NCBI GenBank assembly: GCA_934661765.1
Contig: CAKUJT010000001.1
Location: forward strand, 1-64,000
Origin: an uncultured Senegalimassilia sp.
GTDB lineage: Bacteria; Actinomycetota; Coriobacteriia; Coriobacteriales; Eggerthellaceae
Direction of reading: 5' to 3'
DNA: 64,000 nt
The translations under genes and the position numbers were made by a program. Numbering within the stretch: position 1 is the first letter of the stretch; the number at the start of each line of letters is the position of its first letter. Of the stretch, positions 26,176-33,474 are shown piece after piece. The notes beneath the pieces were generated by a model. The model had not been told where the DNA came from. It saw only the letters and a list, made by a program, of their open reading frames with translations, and searched no databases.

Positions 26176-27054
26176 CTAGGCGCGAGCGGGATCCCACTCG
26201 ACGATGCCGTGGTTCAGGAACGGCTTCGAGTCGGGCGCATCGGCGTTGACCATGCGGAACTTCGCCTCGCCCTCGGCGGTCTTCCACACGATGGTGCGCA
26301 GGCGCACGCCCGGCAGCACCGGGGAGGTGAAGCGGCACTTGAAGCGCGTCATCGCCTCGGGATGACCCGGGAACAGCAGGGAGACGACGTGGCGCATGGC
26401 CACGCCGGCGCTGCTGACGCCGTGGGCGATCGGGCGCTCAAGGCCGGTCTGCTCGGTGTAGGACCAGTCGATGTGCTGCTGATGCCAGTCGCCCATCAGG
26501 CGATACACCAGCGGCCAGTTGTAGCCGTAGGTTTCCTCGTACGTGAAATCGGGCTCGCGGTCGGGGTACTCCACGGAGTCCCTCGGCGGCTGCTCGCCGC
26601 CCCAACCGCCGTCGTAGATGCAGCAGTCGTAGGTGTCGACCGTGCACAGATGGGTGCCGTCGGCGGAGTACGACTTGCCGACCTGCTTGGACAGCGAGCC
26701 GCGACCCTCGCCGCGGTCCCAGATGGCCTCCTGGGTGACGAACGTCTCGATATGGTCGTTCATCTTGAACGGCGCATGGAAATGCACGTCGATGCCGTAG
26801 TGCAGCGAGCCGGAGTAGTCGAAGCCGTAGTCGAGGGTGGTGGTCATCTCCTCGTTGACGGTCAGCGGCACGGCGAAGATGGGCAGAACCTTCAGGTCCG
26901 GGTTCTTGGCGTCACCCTCGTTGACGTACTCCAGGTCCACGCGGCCGTCCCAGCCGGCGCCGCAACCAAGCGCGCAAATCTCAAGGTCCTTGAAGGTGTA
27001 ATCGCGCACGAACGGGCCAAAGGTCTTCCCGACGATCTCGGTGGTAATAGCCAT
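26176..27054 (-). CDS. MaoC-like hot-dog-fold (enoyl-CoA hydratase 2-type) protein
   Basis: This 292-aa cytoplasmic protein ends in a MaoC-type dehydratase domain. The hydratase 2 motif is visible as HIDWSYTEQTGLERPIAHG, giving Asp196 and His211 as likely catalytic residues. The N-terminal half looks like a second, degenerate hot-dog domain (PLTVNEEMTTTLDYG, HYGIDVHFHAPFKMND). Two-domain hydratases of this size act on medium or bulky (R)-hydroxyacyl-CoA or sterol-like substrates. The start at 27054 has AAGGAGA 6 nt upstream; the frame opens to 27114. It is a single-gene transcript with its own terminator. The exact substrate is unknown. Confidence 0.8.
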   Translation of the reverse strand: MAITTEIVGKTFGPFVRDYTFKDLEICALGCGAGWDGRVDLEYVNEGDAKNPDLKVLPIFAVPLTVNEEMTTTLDYGFDYSGSLHYGIDVHFHAPFKMNDHIETFVTQEAIWDRGEGRGSLSKQVGKSYSADGTHLCTVDTYDCCIYDGGWGGEQPPRDSVEYPDREPDFTYEETYGYNWPLVYRLMGDWHQQHIDWSYTEQTGLERPIAHGVSSAGVAMRHVVSLLFPGHPEAMTRFKCRFTSPVLPGVRLRTIVWKTAEGEAKFRMVNADAPDSKPFLNHGIVEWDPARA

Positions 27055-27250
27055 GACATTCTCCTTAGGAAAGAGAACTGCGAAAACGCAGCAAGTGATA
27101 TAGGATTTCCCCACGTTTGAGCGACGCGGCGCAGTTCAAATCAAGCTGAGCAGCGCAAGATTCCCCCGAATCATTGCGCAGACCGAGAAAGGGGTAATGC
27201 AAACCCCCGTGAACGAGATGATCAACCCCAGCCCGGATTCGAGAAGACGC
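27055..27250. other. Intergenic region upstream of the MaoC-like gene
   Basis: No gene is supported between the MaoC-like start codon and the tandem hairpins. It presumably contains the promoter of the minus-strand gene; GC content drops near 27060-27110, but no clear promoter boxes could be defined. Confidence 0.35.
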
Positions 27251-27342
27251 AGCTACAGCCCTTACGGGCGGCTCCAATGCAGCTTCGCCTGGTCATGATC
27301 GGCAAGGTTGCAGCCCCGAAGGGCGGCTCCAATACAACCTTG
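27251..27342 (-). ncRNA. Tandem structured hairpins with compensatory changes
   Basis: Two units share a 22-nt core of the form AGCCCYKAMGGGCGGCTCC plus AAT (plus-strand reading; 27257-27278 and 27312-27333). Each is closed by a different outer stem: 27251-27256 with 27279-27284, and 27303-27310 with 27335-27342. The stems differ in sequence yet both pair; on the minus strand the first becomes fully paired through one G-U, which favours a minus-strand RNA. If so it lies in the leader of the MaoC-like gene, about 200 nt from its start codon. No match to a known class is claimed. Confidence 0.5.
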
Positions 27343-27873
27343 GCGTTCAACTGGGCAGGTGATCGTTCGGTCGAATATGCGTCCCATCCCTGCGTCCCCC
27401 GACGCATCACGTGGGATTTATGACGAGAACCGACCGGCACCGCAGCAGCGGGCCCGCTTCGATTCTCAGGTGCCAGACTACCCCATTCCGCTCAACGATT
27501 GCAGTCTTGTATTGCCCCCGCTTTCGGAGTACGGAGAGGGGAAGGTTCGCGAACGTTGCAGCGAGAGTACGCCAGATGCAAGGACGCAAATACCAGGCAC
27601 GGACGGCGGCCCGAAACTTTTCTCATTTCCCCACTTGCGTGCTGCTTTGACGCATGCTACTGTCTTAAGCACCCGAGGGTCGCGAGACCCGCCTCCTGGC
27701 AGATAGGCCTTGCGCCTATAGGAGTTGCCGATGCAGCTGCCGTGCATCGGATTTTCCCATACAACCTTATAAGCGACGCCCTGCGCGTGGTAGCTCATGC
27801 TAGCTTGCTGCCGATTTGCGCCGTCCCTGTTGCGTCCTAGGTTGTCACGTCTCGCCCTCGGAAGGAGCTCGTC
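27343..27873. other. Long intergenic region upstream of the ClpP gene
   Basis: About 530 nt with no supported gene on either strand, though several shadow frames exist. It contains a perfect palindrome GGGTCGCGAGACCC (27677-27690) and a hairpin ATAGGC/GCCTAT (27703-27719), and a TATAAG hexamer near 27766 that could be a -10 box for the ClpP gene. Confidence 0.4.
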
Positions 27874-28470
27874 ATGAGCGAATATGCATTCGTCTATCAA
27901 CCTCAAATCATCCGCGAAACCGCAGAAGGCCTCAATCGCCTCGACATCCGCGACGAGATGCTCGACCAACGCGAACTCGAGCTTATGACCTCGGTGGATG
28001 CCGAATCCTGCGCCGTCGTTATCCGCGGCCTGCTCCATCTGCAGCGTCAAGATCCCGCGGCGCCCATCACGCTTTACATCAACAGCCCGGGCGGCGAAGT
28101 CCAGTCCGGCCTGGCGCTTTACGACGTCATGCAAGCCGTGAGCTGCCCCATCCGCACCGTTTGCCTTGGCATGGCGGCAAGCATGGGAGCGCTGCTGTTC
28201 ATCGCCGGCGATGAGCGGGAGATCCTGCCGCACAGCCGAGTCATGATCCACGACCCGCTCATCGGCGCCGGCGCCGGCGGCAGCGCGCTTTCCGTGAAAG
28301 CCCGGGCCGACGACCTCATGCGCATCCGCGACATCACTGCCGGCGTCATCGCGCGTCACAGCGGCATGTCGATCGAGCGCGTCTTCGAGCTTACGGCCTC
28401 CGACACCTATTTCGAAGCGGAAGAAGCCGTCGAAGCAGGCCTTGCGGACCGCGTCATCACCAGGCTTTGA
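27874..28470 (+). CDS. ClpP-family serine protease
   Basis: This 198-aa protein is a ClpP proteolytic subunit, normally a tetradecameric barrel that degrades proteins unfolded by a Clp ATPase. The catalytic triad is intact: Ser103 in GMAASMGA, His126 in VMIHDP, and Asp177 in SDTYF. INSPGG (oxyanion region) is present. Length matches the family. GGAAGGAG lies ahead of the start. There is no clpX or trigger-factor gene beside it. The neighbours instead are a VirD4-like ATPase and a nuclease-fold protein, so it is more likely an accessory ClpP than the housekeeping one; that is inference from context. Confidence 0.92.
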   Translation: MSEYAFVYQPQIIRETAEGLNRLDIRDEMLDQRELELMTSVDAESCAVVIRGLLHLQRQDPAAPITLYINSPGGEVQSGLALYDVMQAVSCPIRTVCLGMAASMGALLFIAGDEREILPHSRVMIHDPLIGAGAGGSALSVKARADDLMRIRDITAGVIARHSGMSIERVFELTASDTYFEAEEAVEAGLADRVITRL

Positions 28471-28495
28471 CGGGGTGTCGGCCGCGAGGGGTCCG

Positions 28496-28628
28496 CTCCG
28501 GAGCGTCCCTAACCTAGCAATCGGCGAGCGTTCCGGAGCGCTTCCGCCCATCCGGCATCCGGCAACCGCTCCGGAGCGCCATCGCCGGCTCAGCGATCGG
28601 CAACCGTTCCGGGGCGCCTCCGCCTGCC
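28496..28628 (+). repeat. Short tandem repeats, about 38-nt period
   Basis: YTCCGGRGCG occurs at 28496, 28531, 28569 and 28607, the last three exactly 38 nt apart, inside longer units of the form GGCAACCGYTCCGGRGCGCC. It fills the 229-nt gap between the ClpP and VirD4-like genes. Each copy is a partial palindrome (CTCCGGAG). It could be a protein-binding array or simple repeat expansion. Confidence 0.65.
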
Positions 28629-28699
28629 GCGAGCGCGGCAGCCCCTTCCCCACCCCTCTATTCACCAGCGCAAACCTGTAGCAGAAAGCGAAAGCAGCC

Positions 28700-30349
28700 A
28701 TGATAGACAACCGTGCGAATGCCCGCGCCGCATATGCGGGGCAGCTCATCCTCACCTCCGGACACGCCGCGAGCATGGACTCGTGGGCGACCGGCCTCAA
28801 CAACAACGTGCTCGTTCTGGGCTGTTCCGGCTCGGGCAAAACACGCAATTTCCTGAAACCTAACCTGCTGCAGTGCGAGGGTTCCTACGTCGTGCTCGAC
28901 TCCAAGGGCCGCCTATATGACGAGATGGCACCGTATTTGCGGGCCCATGGGTACATCGTCGACAGCCTCGACTTCACCACCATGGACGGGGAAATCGGCT
29001 ACGACCCGCTCCACCATGTTCGCTGGCGCAAAGGTCGCCCTATTGCGCAGGACATCATCGCGATCGCCAGCGCGCTGTTCCCCCGTGCGGACATGGGCAA
29101 CGATCCGTTCTGGGCGGGCGCAGCGGCCAACTACGTTGCCAGCTACATCGCCTACGTGTTCGAGGCGCTGCCCGATCGCGAATGGAACATGGCATCGGTG
29201 GTGAGCGTGTACGAGCAGGCGTGCGAAGGCAACGCCGAAGCGCTGTTCGCCGACCTTTCAAAGCAGGACCCCGATAGTTACGCCGCCTCGCTGTTCCGCC
29301 GCGCAAGGAGCACGGCGCGCGCCGACAAGATGCACTCGAGCATCATGGGCATCATCGCCGCAAACCTGCTGCCGTTGACGTTCGACGGGGCGCTTGCATC
29401 GTTTCGTAAGGTGCAGCAAATCGACTTTTGCGACCTTGGGCGCGAACGGCGCGCGCTGTTCGTGACCATGGACGACATGGACCGCAGTTTGGCGCCTCTG
29501 ACCAGCCTTTTCATTCGTCAAGCATTCTCAAGCCTGTGCGATTTCGCAGACACGCGCTGCGATGGCGGGCGTCTGCCTGTGCCCGTTCGCTTCATGTTGG
29601 ACGATTTTGCGAACCTGACGCTGCCCGGCTTCGATGACGTGCTCTCCGTCATCCGCAGCCGCGAGGTCAGCTGTACCATCATCTGCCAAACGGTCAGCCA
29701 GCTTGAAGCGCGTTACGACCAGGCGGTGGCGAACTCGATCATCGGCAATTGCGACCGGCACCTGGTACTGGCATTTCAGGACGAGCGGACTGCGAAGTAT
29801 TTCGCGCTGCGCGCCAACAAGCTGCCCTCGACGCTTCTCGAGACGCCGGCCGGAAACTGGTGGCTATTCGAACGCGGCCGCCGCGGCGTATGCGAACCCG
29901 CCTATGCGCTCGAGCAGCACCCGCGGTATCGGGAGTTGATTGCGAGTTGCGAGATGCCCGGGGATTGGGAAGCGTTTGAGGATTGTGAGACGTCCGCAAC
30001 CCGGGAGTTCGCTGCAAGTCAGGAGACGCCTGCGGGGTGGGAAGTTTCCGCAAATGGCAAAGCGGCTGTGACGCAGGAGGCGGCTGCGGGTTGGAATGCA
30101 CTCGTGGATGGCGAAGTGCCCGCATGCTGTGAAGCAATTGCGAATTGCGAGCTGCCCACGACCTGGGAAGCACCTGGGGATTGCGAAGCTGCCGCAATCT
30201 GCGAGGCGCCGGAGATCCGTAAAGCGCTTTCGACCTGCACAGACGACGATCTCGACTTCCTTCCCCAGCCGGGGCCGGACGACGAAATCTGGGTCGATAC
30301 GCTGTTCGACACCGACAACCTGGACGACGGCTCCGATGCCGCAGCCTAA
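28700..30349 (+). CDS. VirD4/TraG-like ATPase without membrane segment, with repeat tail
   Basis: This 549-aa protein matches the ATPase core of type IV coupling proteins. Walker A is GCSGSGKT at residues 41-48 after the family lead TSGHAASMDSW; VVLDSKGRLYDEM follows at 64-76; Walker B is RFMLDDFAN near 297-305. Unlike normal VirD4/TraG there are no N-terminal transmembrane helices. After residue about 400 the chain becomes a degenerate tandem repeat rich in Cys, Glu, Trp and Ala (units like CELPTTWEAPGDCE), then an acidic tail. No relaxase, VirB4 or other transfer gene is near, so conjugation is doubtful. The next gene begins 13 nt downstream. Confidence 0.8.
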   Translation: MIDNRANARAAYAGQLILTSGHAASMDSWATGLNNNVLVLGCSGSGKTRNFLKPNLLQCEGSYVVLDSKGRLYDEMAPYLRAHGYIVDSLDFTTMDGEIGYDPLHHVRWRKGRPIAQDIIAIASALFPRADMGNDPFWAGAAANYVASYIAYVFEALPDREWNMASVVSVYEQACEGNAEALFADLSKQDPDSYAASLFRRARSTARADKMHSSIMGIIAANLLPLTFDGALASFRKVQQIDFCDLGRERRALFVTMDDMDRSLAPLTSLFIRQAFSSLCDFADTRCDGGRLPVPVRFMLDDFANLTLPGFDDVLSVIRSREVSCTIICQTVSQLEARYDQAVANSIIGNCDRHLVLAFQDERTAKYFALRANKLPSTLLETPAGNWWLFERGRRGVCEPAYALEQHPRYRELIASCEMPGDWEAFEDCETSATREFAASQETPAGWEVSANGKAAVTQEAAAGWNALVDGEVPACCEAIANCELPTTWEAPGDCEAAAICEAPEIRKALSTCTDDDLDFLPQPGPDDEIWVDTLFDTDNLDDGSDAAA

Positions 30350-30362
30350 GGAAGGAGCGAAG

Positions 30363-31058
30363 ATGAGCGAAGCAAACGTACGCAAAAGCCCTTGTGAAAC
30401 GAACCGCGTAAACCCGGGAGAAGAAGACGCCCGTAAAAGCTTGAGCGAGCAAATCGCCCGCGCAAATCCGAGCGAATCGAGCGCACGCGCAAGTCAGAGC
30501 GAAACGACAGGCCGCAAAAGCCTGAGCGAGCGCATCGCCCACGCGAACGCCGCGCGCGTAGACAACGCATGGAGCACACCAGACGAGCAGCTTGTCGAAG
30601 CCGAGCGCAGAACCCCGTTCCAGGTTTGCGACATATATTGCGCGCACGCCGAGGAACTGCTCGCGATCACGGGGCAAATCTCGGCCGCACTGCCGAGCCG
30701 CGCCGCATATCTCGCGCGGACCAACCCGCGAGCGGCGACGCATCCGGACAACCGCTCGGTCAAGGCGCATACCCAGGTCGGGAACCCCGCGTGCGCCTTC
30801 GTCTGGGAGATCCGCAACAACAAGGAAGGCGCGCTGGCCAAGTCGTCGGACGCGCAATACGCCAAGGCCCTTGACGCCACGGACGCGCTGAAGGACCTCT
30901 GGGAAGACGAGCCCTGGCTCGACGAACTGCAGATCGCGAAGGCGCTCATCGCGCAAATCGTCCTATTCGACGACGACCTGCGCGCAAAAGTCCTCAAACG
31001 CGCAAACCTCATGGCCAAAGAGTGCGCCGACACTCTCGCCCCATACCTGCGAGGCTGA
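30363..31058 (+). CDS. Unrecognised 231-aa protein
   Basis: This soluble protein starts 13 nt after the VirD4-like gene with AAGGAAGGAG upstream, so the two are co-translated. The N-terminal 70 residues are hydrophilic with an imperfect duplicate (RKSLSEQIARAN and RKSLSERIAHAN). The remaining part is helical and contains WEIRNNKEGALAKSSDAQYAKAL and a C-terminal coiled helix ending RANLMAKECADTL. The frame is open upstream inside the previous gene (to 30096), but the ribosome binding site favours 30363. I do not recognise a family. Its linkage suggests it works with the VirD4-like ATPase. Confidence 0.65.
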   Translation: MSEANVRKSPCETNRVNPGEEDARKSLSEQIARANPSESSARASQSETTGRKSLSERIAHANAARVDNAWSTPDEQLVEAERRTPFQVCDIYCAHAEELLAITGQISAALPSRAAYLARTNPRAATHPDNRSVKAHTQVGNPACAFVWEIRNNKEGALAKSSDAQYAKALDATDALKDLWEDEPWLDELQIAKALIAQIVLFDDDLRAKVLKRANLMAKECADTLAPYLRG

Positions 31059-31134
31059 AAGCGACAACTTCTCGCAAGCAACCGCACGACCCAACGCTAG
31101 AATCTAACCGTTCGAACCAAGAGGAGGAGCGCAC

Positions 31135-31782
31135 GTGGCCCAAGATTTCTACAACCTGCTTTACAACGGATACACCGGCGAGTATCAGCTGATGAGCTCG
31201 CTGTACCGCAACGGCCTGGACGCGCTTCGCCCGCCCGCGGACATGGGCATCGACGTGGTATCGCTGAACCTCAAACAGCAACTTGAGAAGCCGGGCACGC
31301 CGCCCGAAACGTTCTTTTTCCAGGTCAAGACGGCGGTTACCACCGTAAGCGAGAACCCGAACCGCCCCGGCGCGTTCGCCGTGGTCGAGTTCAAGCTCAA
31401 GGACAGCGAGGTGGAACTGCTCGCCCGCTCGCGCGACCGCGCGCTGTTCTGCTACGTGTACAACAGCGAGGCCGGGGCGCTCACCGACGCGTTCGAGGCG
31501 CCGTTCATCTGCTTCTGGCTTGACGGCACGCTCATCAAAAAGCTCAACGACGAAGGCGCGTTCTTCCGCAAAAAGGGCGAACCTAAGCTGACGCTTACCT
31601 GCCAGCTGCGCAAACCCACGCACGAAAACGGCCACTGGTACGCCCTGGTAGTGAATGAGAAGGGTGAAAAAGTCGAGAACGGCTTCCTCGGAATCGTCGG
31701 CGGAGAAGGTTCCCCAGCCGACGACTGGGCAGAACACTACAGCGTAGCCGGCTACCTAGAATACGCCCGCTGGGGACTGTAG
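31135..31782 (+). CDS. DUF4365-like protein with PD-(D/E)XK nuclease fold
   Basis: This 215-aa protein begins with GTG, with GAGGAGGAG upstream. The N-terminal pattern is that of a PD-(D/E)XK nuclease: GEYQLMSSLYRNG (Glu16), PPADMGIDVVS (Asp40), then FFFQVKT (Gln63 and Lys65, a QxK form). DUF4365-type proteins with this layout occur in restriction-like and defence loci. The C-terminal part is beta-rich with a WYALVVNEKGEKVENGF strand pair. It ends the run of four plus-strand genes that starts with ClpP, 76 nt after its neighbour. Nuclease activity is inferred from the motif only. Confidence 0.7.
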   Translation: MAQDFYNLLYNGYTGEYQLMSSLYRNGLDALRPPADMGIDVVSLNLKQQLEKPGTPPETFFFQVKTAVTTVSENPNRPGAFAVVEFKLKDSEVELLARSRDRALFCYVYNSEAGALTDAFEAPFICFWLDGTLIKKLNDEGAFFRKKGEPKLTLTCQLRKPTHENGHWYALVVNEKGEKVENGFLGIVGGEGSPADDWAEHYSVAGYLEYARWGL

Positions 31783-31816
31783 GCCGAAAGGGCGAAGCCG
31801 AGCAACAACGACCAGC

Positions 31817-31841
31817 GTGAACAGGGGACGGAGGCGTGTTC
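31817..31841 (+). repeat. Dispersed repeat beginning GTGAACAGGGGACGGAGG, copy 2
   Basis: 24 of 25 bases match the copy at 16957-16983 (CGTGTTC replaces TGTGTTC). It starts shortly after the DUF4365-like gene. Sequence beyond the shared core differs, so this is a short dispersed element and not part of a longer duplication. Confidence 0.6.
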
Positions 31842-31875
31842 CGCGTCCCCCGTTCGCAAGCCCGCCCTCAACTCT

Positions 31876-32030
31876 TGGGCGGTTTTGCAGGCGAACTCAG
31901 CCTAAAAGGCTTCAGGACACCAACGTTTTCCCAGGTCAACGAAATCAGAGCCGCACAACACCCGCCAGAAACCACCCAGAAGTTCAGCATCCAAGGCAAA
32001 ATCGATGCCTTTTTCCTGCAAAACCGCCCA
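31876..32030. repeat. 16-nt perfect inverted repeats bounding a 155-nt element
   Basis: TGGGCGGTTTTGCAGG (31876-31891) is exactly complementary to 32015-32030. The interior carries a smaller hairpin (AAGGC/GCCTT around 31993-32012). The layout is that of a miniature inverted-repeat element or a large structured transcript. No target duplication is apparent. Confidence 0.5.
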
Positions 32031-32197
32031 GAAGTCGCGGGGCTCATACGTTAGCTTAATAACGGCCCGCTCTTCGCTTCAAAAACAGGCCACCCCCAGC
32101 GATATGCTCCAGGCAAGCAGGAAGGCCTTCAAACAGAAGAGGCTACCTGCCCTACATGGCAGTTAGCTTCTCTTGGTAAGAGAGCACGCAAATTGCA

Positions 32198-32260
32198 AAA
32201 TCTTCCCTTTTGGGATTAGGCTATCGGACACCGGATTAATCATCCCAAAAGGGAAGATTT
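32198..32260. repeat. 19-bp perfect inverted repeat next to the AbiEii remnant
   Basis: AAATCTTCCCTTTTGGGAT (32198-32216) pairs perfectly with 32242-32260 across a 25-nt loop. It lies directly downstream of the minus-strand AbiEii fragment and may be its terminator or the end of a former toxin-antitoxin insertion. Confidence 0.6.
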
Positions 32261-32268
32261 CTTCGTTG

Positions 32269-32640
32269 TCATCTCAAATCGTCAAGCCTTGAAAGCCTTG
32301 CGAGCTCGATAGCGGAATCTACCGCCTCATCGAAATCTAGGTCTGCCGCATAGGGCGATGCAGAGACATACGAAGACCAGATGCCCCGCATCATATCGGA
32401 GCTTCTAACCTCACTGAGCACGACCTCATAGTCACCCATCCTGCCGAGCGAACCACGCCTGGAAGCGGTGGCGACGACGGCCTCGTGCAGGGAATTCTTG
32501 TCTATTTCGCCCAACTTCAAACGGAGCAAAGTGCAGATGTCGTAGTAGTCGCGCCCGCGTGTGTTGGCGATTCCCCGGGAAAGAACCGTCTCGGGCTTTT
32601 CGGCCAACACGGTTTCGAGCGGGTACGAGAGCACCCACAC
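32269..32640 (-). pseudogene. AbiEii-type nucleotidyltransferase toxin, C-terminal remnant
   Basis: The 123-codon frame matches the C-terminal part of AbiEii/AbiGii toxins, with YPLETVLAEKPETVLSRGI followed by RGRDYYDI, the family signature. In intact toxins this follows a nucleotidyltransferase domain with a GS-x-DxD motif of roughly 150-200 residues; that domain is absent here. The frame begins abruptly at 32640, 60 nt from the end of the cobalamin operon, and no AbiEi antitoxin gene is present. It is a 5'-truncated leftover of an abortive-infection or toxin-antitoxin pair and should not be functional. Confidence 0.75.
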
Positions 32641-32700
32641 TTGACAGAACTATAGGAACACCCCCACGCGGGCGGGAGGGCGCGCAGGCGCGGCAAGTGC

Positions 32701-33474
32701 CTAGCGCGCGAACTCCCGTAAGAGCGCGTCTTCCACTTCCCGAAGCGAAAGGGCCCCGCCTCCCTCGGCGGGACGGGCGACCACGATGCAGCGCGCTCCC
32801 ACGTCGCGCGCGGCGGCGAGCTTCTCGGCCGTGCCGCCTACGGTTCCCGAGTCCTTGGTCACAAGCCACTGGGCGCCCACCTGCCGAAGCATCGCCTCGT
32901 TGAGCTCGCGGGTGAAGGGCCCCTGCATGCCGATGACGTGCGACGGCGAAAACCCCGCGTCGATGCACTTCGTTATAGCGCCGGGCAGCGGGAGCACACG
33001 CACGAAGAAGCGCTCCGCGAAATCGGCGACGCGCGTGTAGGGAGCAAGCTCCTTGCTCCCCGTCGTGAGAAGCGCGCGACCCGGGTTCTCGGAGAGAAAG
33101 CGCGCCGCGCAGGCGATCGACGCGACCGACACGACGCCTTTGGGCAGCGCCTCGGCCGGGCGCGCAAGGCGCAGGCATCGTGCACCCACGGCGAGCGAAG
33201 CGGCCCGGATGTTGCCGCTTGCGAGCGTAGCGAAAGGGTGCGTGGCGTCGACGACGATGCGCGCGCCGGAAAGCTCGCGCTCCATGTCGGCCTCGTCGAG
33301 CCTGCCCGCATGCACCTCGATGCCCGGAAGCTCGCCCAAAAGCTCGCCTCCGTACTCGGTTGCCGCGTAGGCACGGGCGGGGATGCCCGCCCCGCTCGCC
33401 CATTCGCACAGAAGGCGGCCCTCGGTGGTGCCGGCGAAGATGCGCAGCGCCGGCGCGGATGCGGGCGCCGTCAC
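32701..33474 (-). CDS. cbiJ: Cobalt-precorrin-6A reductase
   Basis: This 257-aa protein reduces a double bond of the corrin ring (cobalt-precorrin-6A to 6B) with NAD(P)H. It shows the CbiJ/CobK start LRIFAGTTEGRLLCEW, the segment VVDATHPFA, and the C-terminal VTKDSGTVGGTAEKLAAA followed by VVARP. The GTG start overlaps the cbiC stop (GTGA), so the two are translationally coupled; the frame is open further upstream to 33744 but only inside cbiC. It is the last gene of the cobalamin operon. No clear terminator follows. Confidence 0.9.
   Translation of the reverse strand: MTAPASAPALRIFAGTTEGRLLCEWASGAGIPARAYAATEYGGELLGELPGIEVHAGRLDEADMERELSGARIVVDATHPFATLASGNIRAASLAVGARCLRLARPAEALPKGVVSVASIACAARFLSENPGRALLTTGSKELAPYTRVADFAERFFVRVLPLPGAITKCIDAGFSPSHVIGMQGPFTRELNEAMLRQVGAQWLVTKDSGTVGGTAEKLAAARDVGARCIVVARPAEGGGALSLREVEDALLREFAR

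Larger units (their letters stand above)
31783..32268. other. Intergenic region rich in inverted repeats
   Basis: No gene is supported in these 486 nt. It holds three repeat features listed separately: a copy of the GTGAACAGGGGACGGAGG repeat, a 16-nt inverted repeat pair, and a 19-bp inverted repeat. This density marks a likely recombination or insertion scar between the ClpP locus and the AbiEii remnant. Confidence 0.5.

Noticed and set aside
28496..28628. CRISPR array
   Set aside because: Repeats have a 38-nt period with no room for spacers, are degenerate, and no cas genes occur in the window.
27478..28848. 456-codon minus-strand frame opposite clpP
   Set aside because: Antisense shadow of clpP and flanking GC-rich sequence; no domain, no start signal.
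28700..31782. Integrative conjugative element
   Set aside because: A VirD4-like ATPase is present, but there is no relaxase, VirB4, VirB6, integrase or att site nearby, and the ATPase lacks its membrane segment.
31817..32059. Short plus-strand frames of 72-80 codons after the DUF4365-like gene
   Set aside because: They read through the dispersed repeat and inverted repeats, have biased composition and no ribosome binding site.
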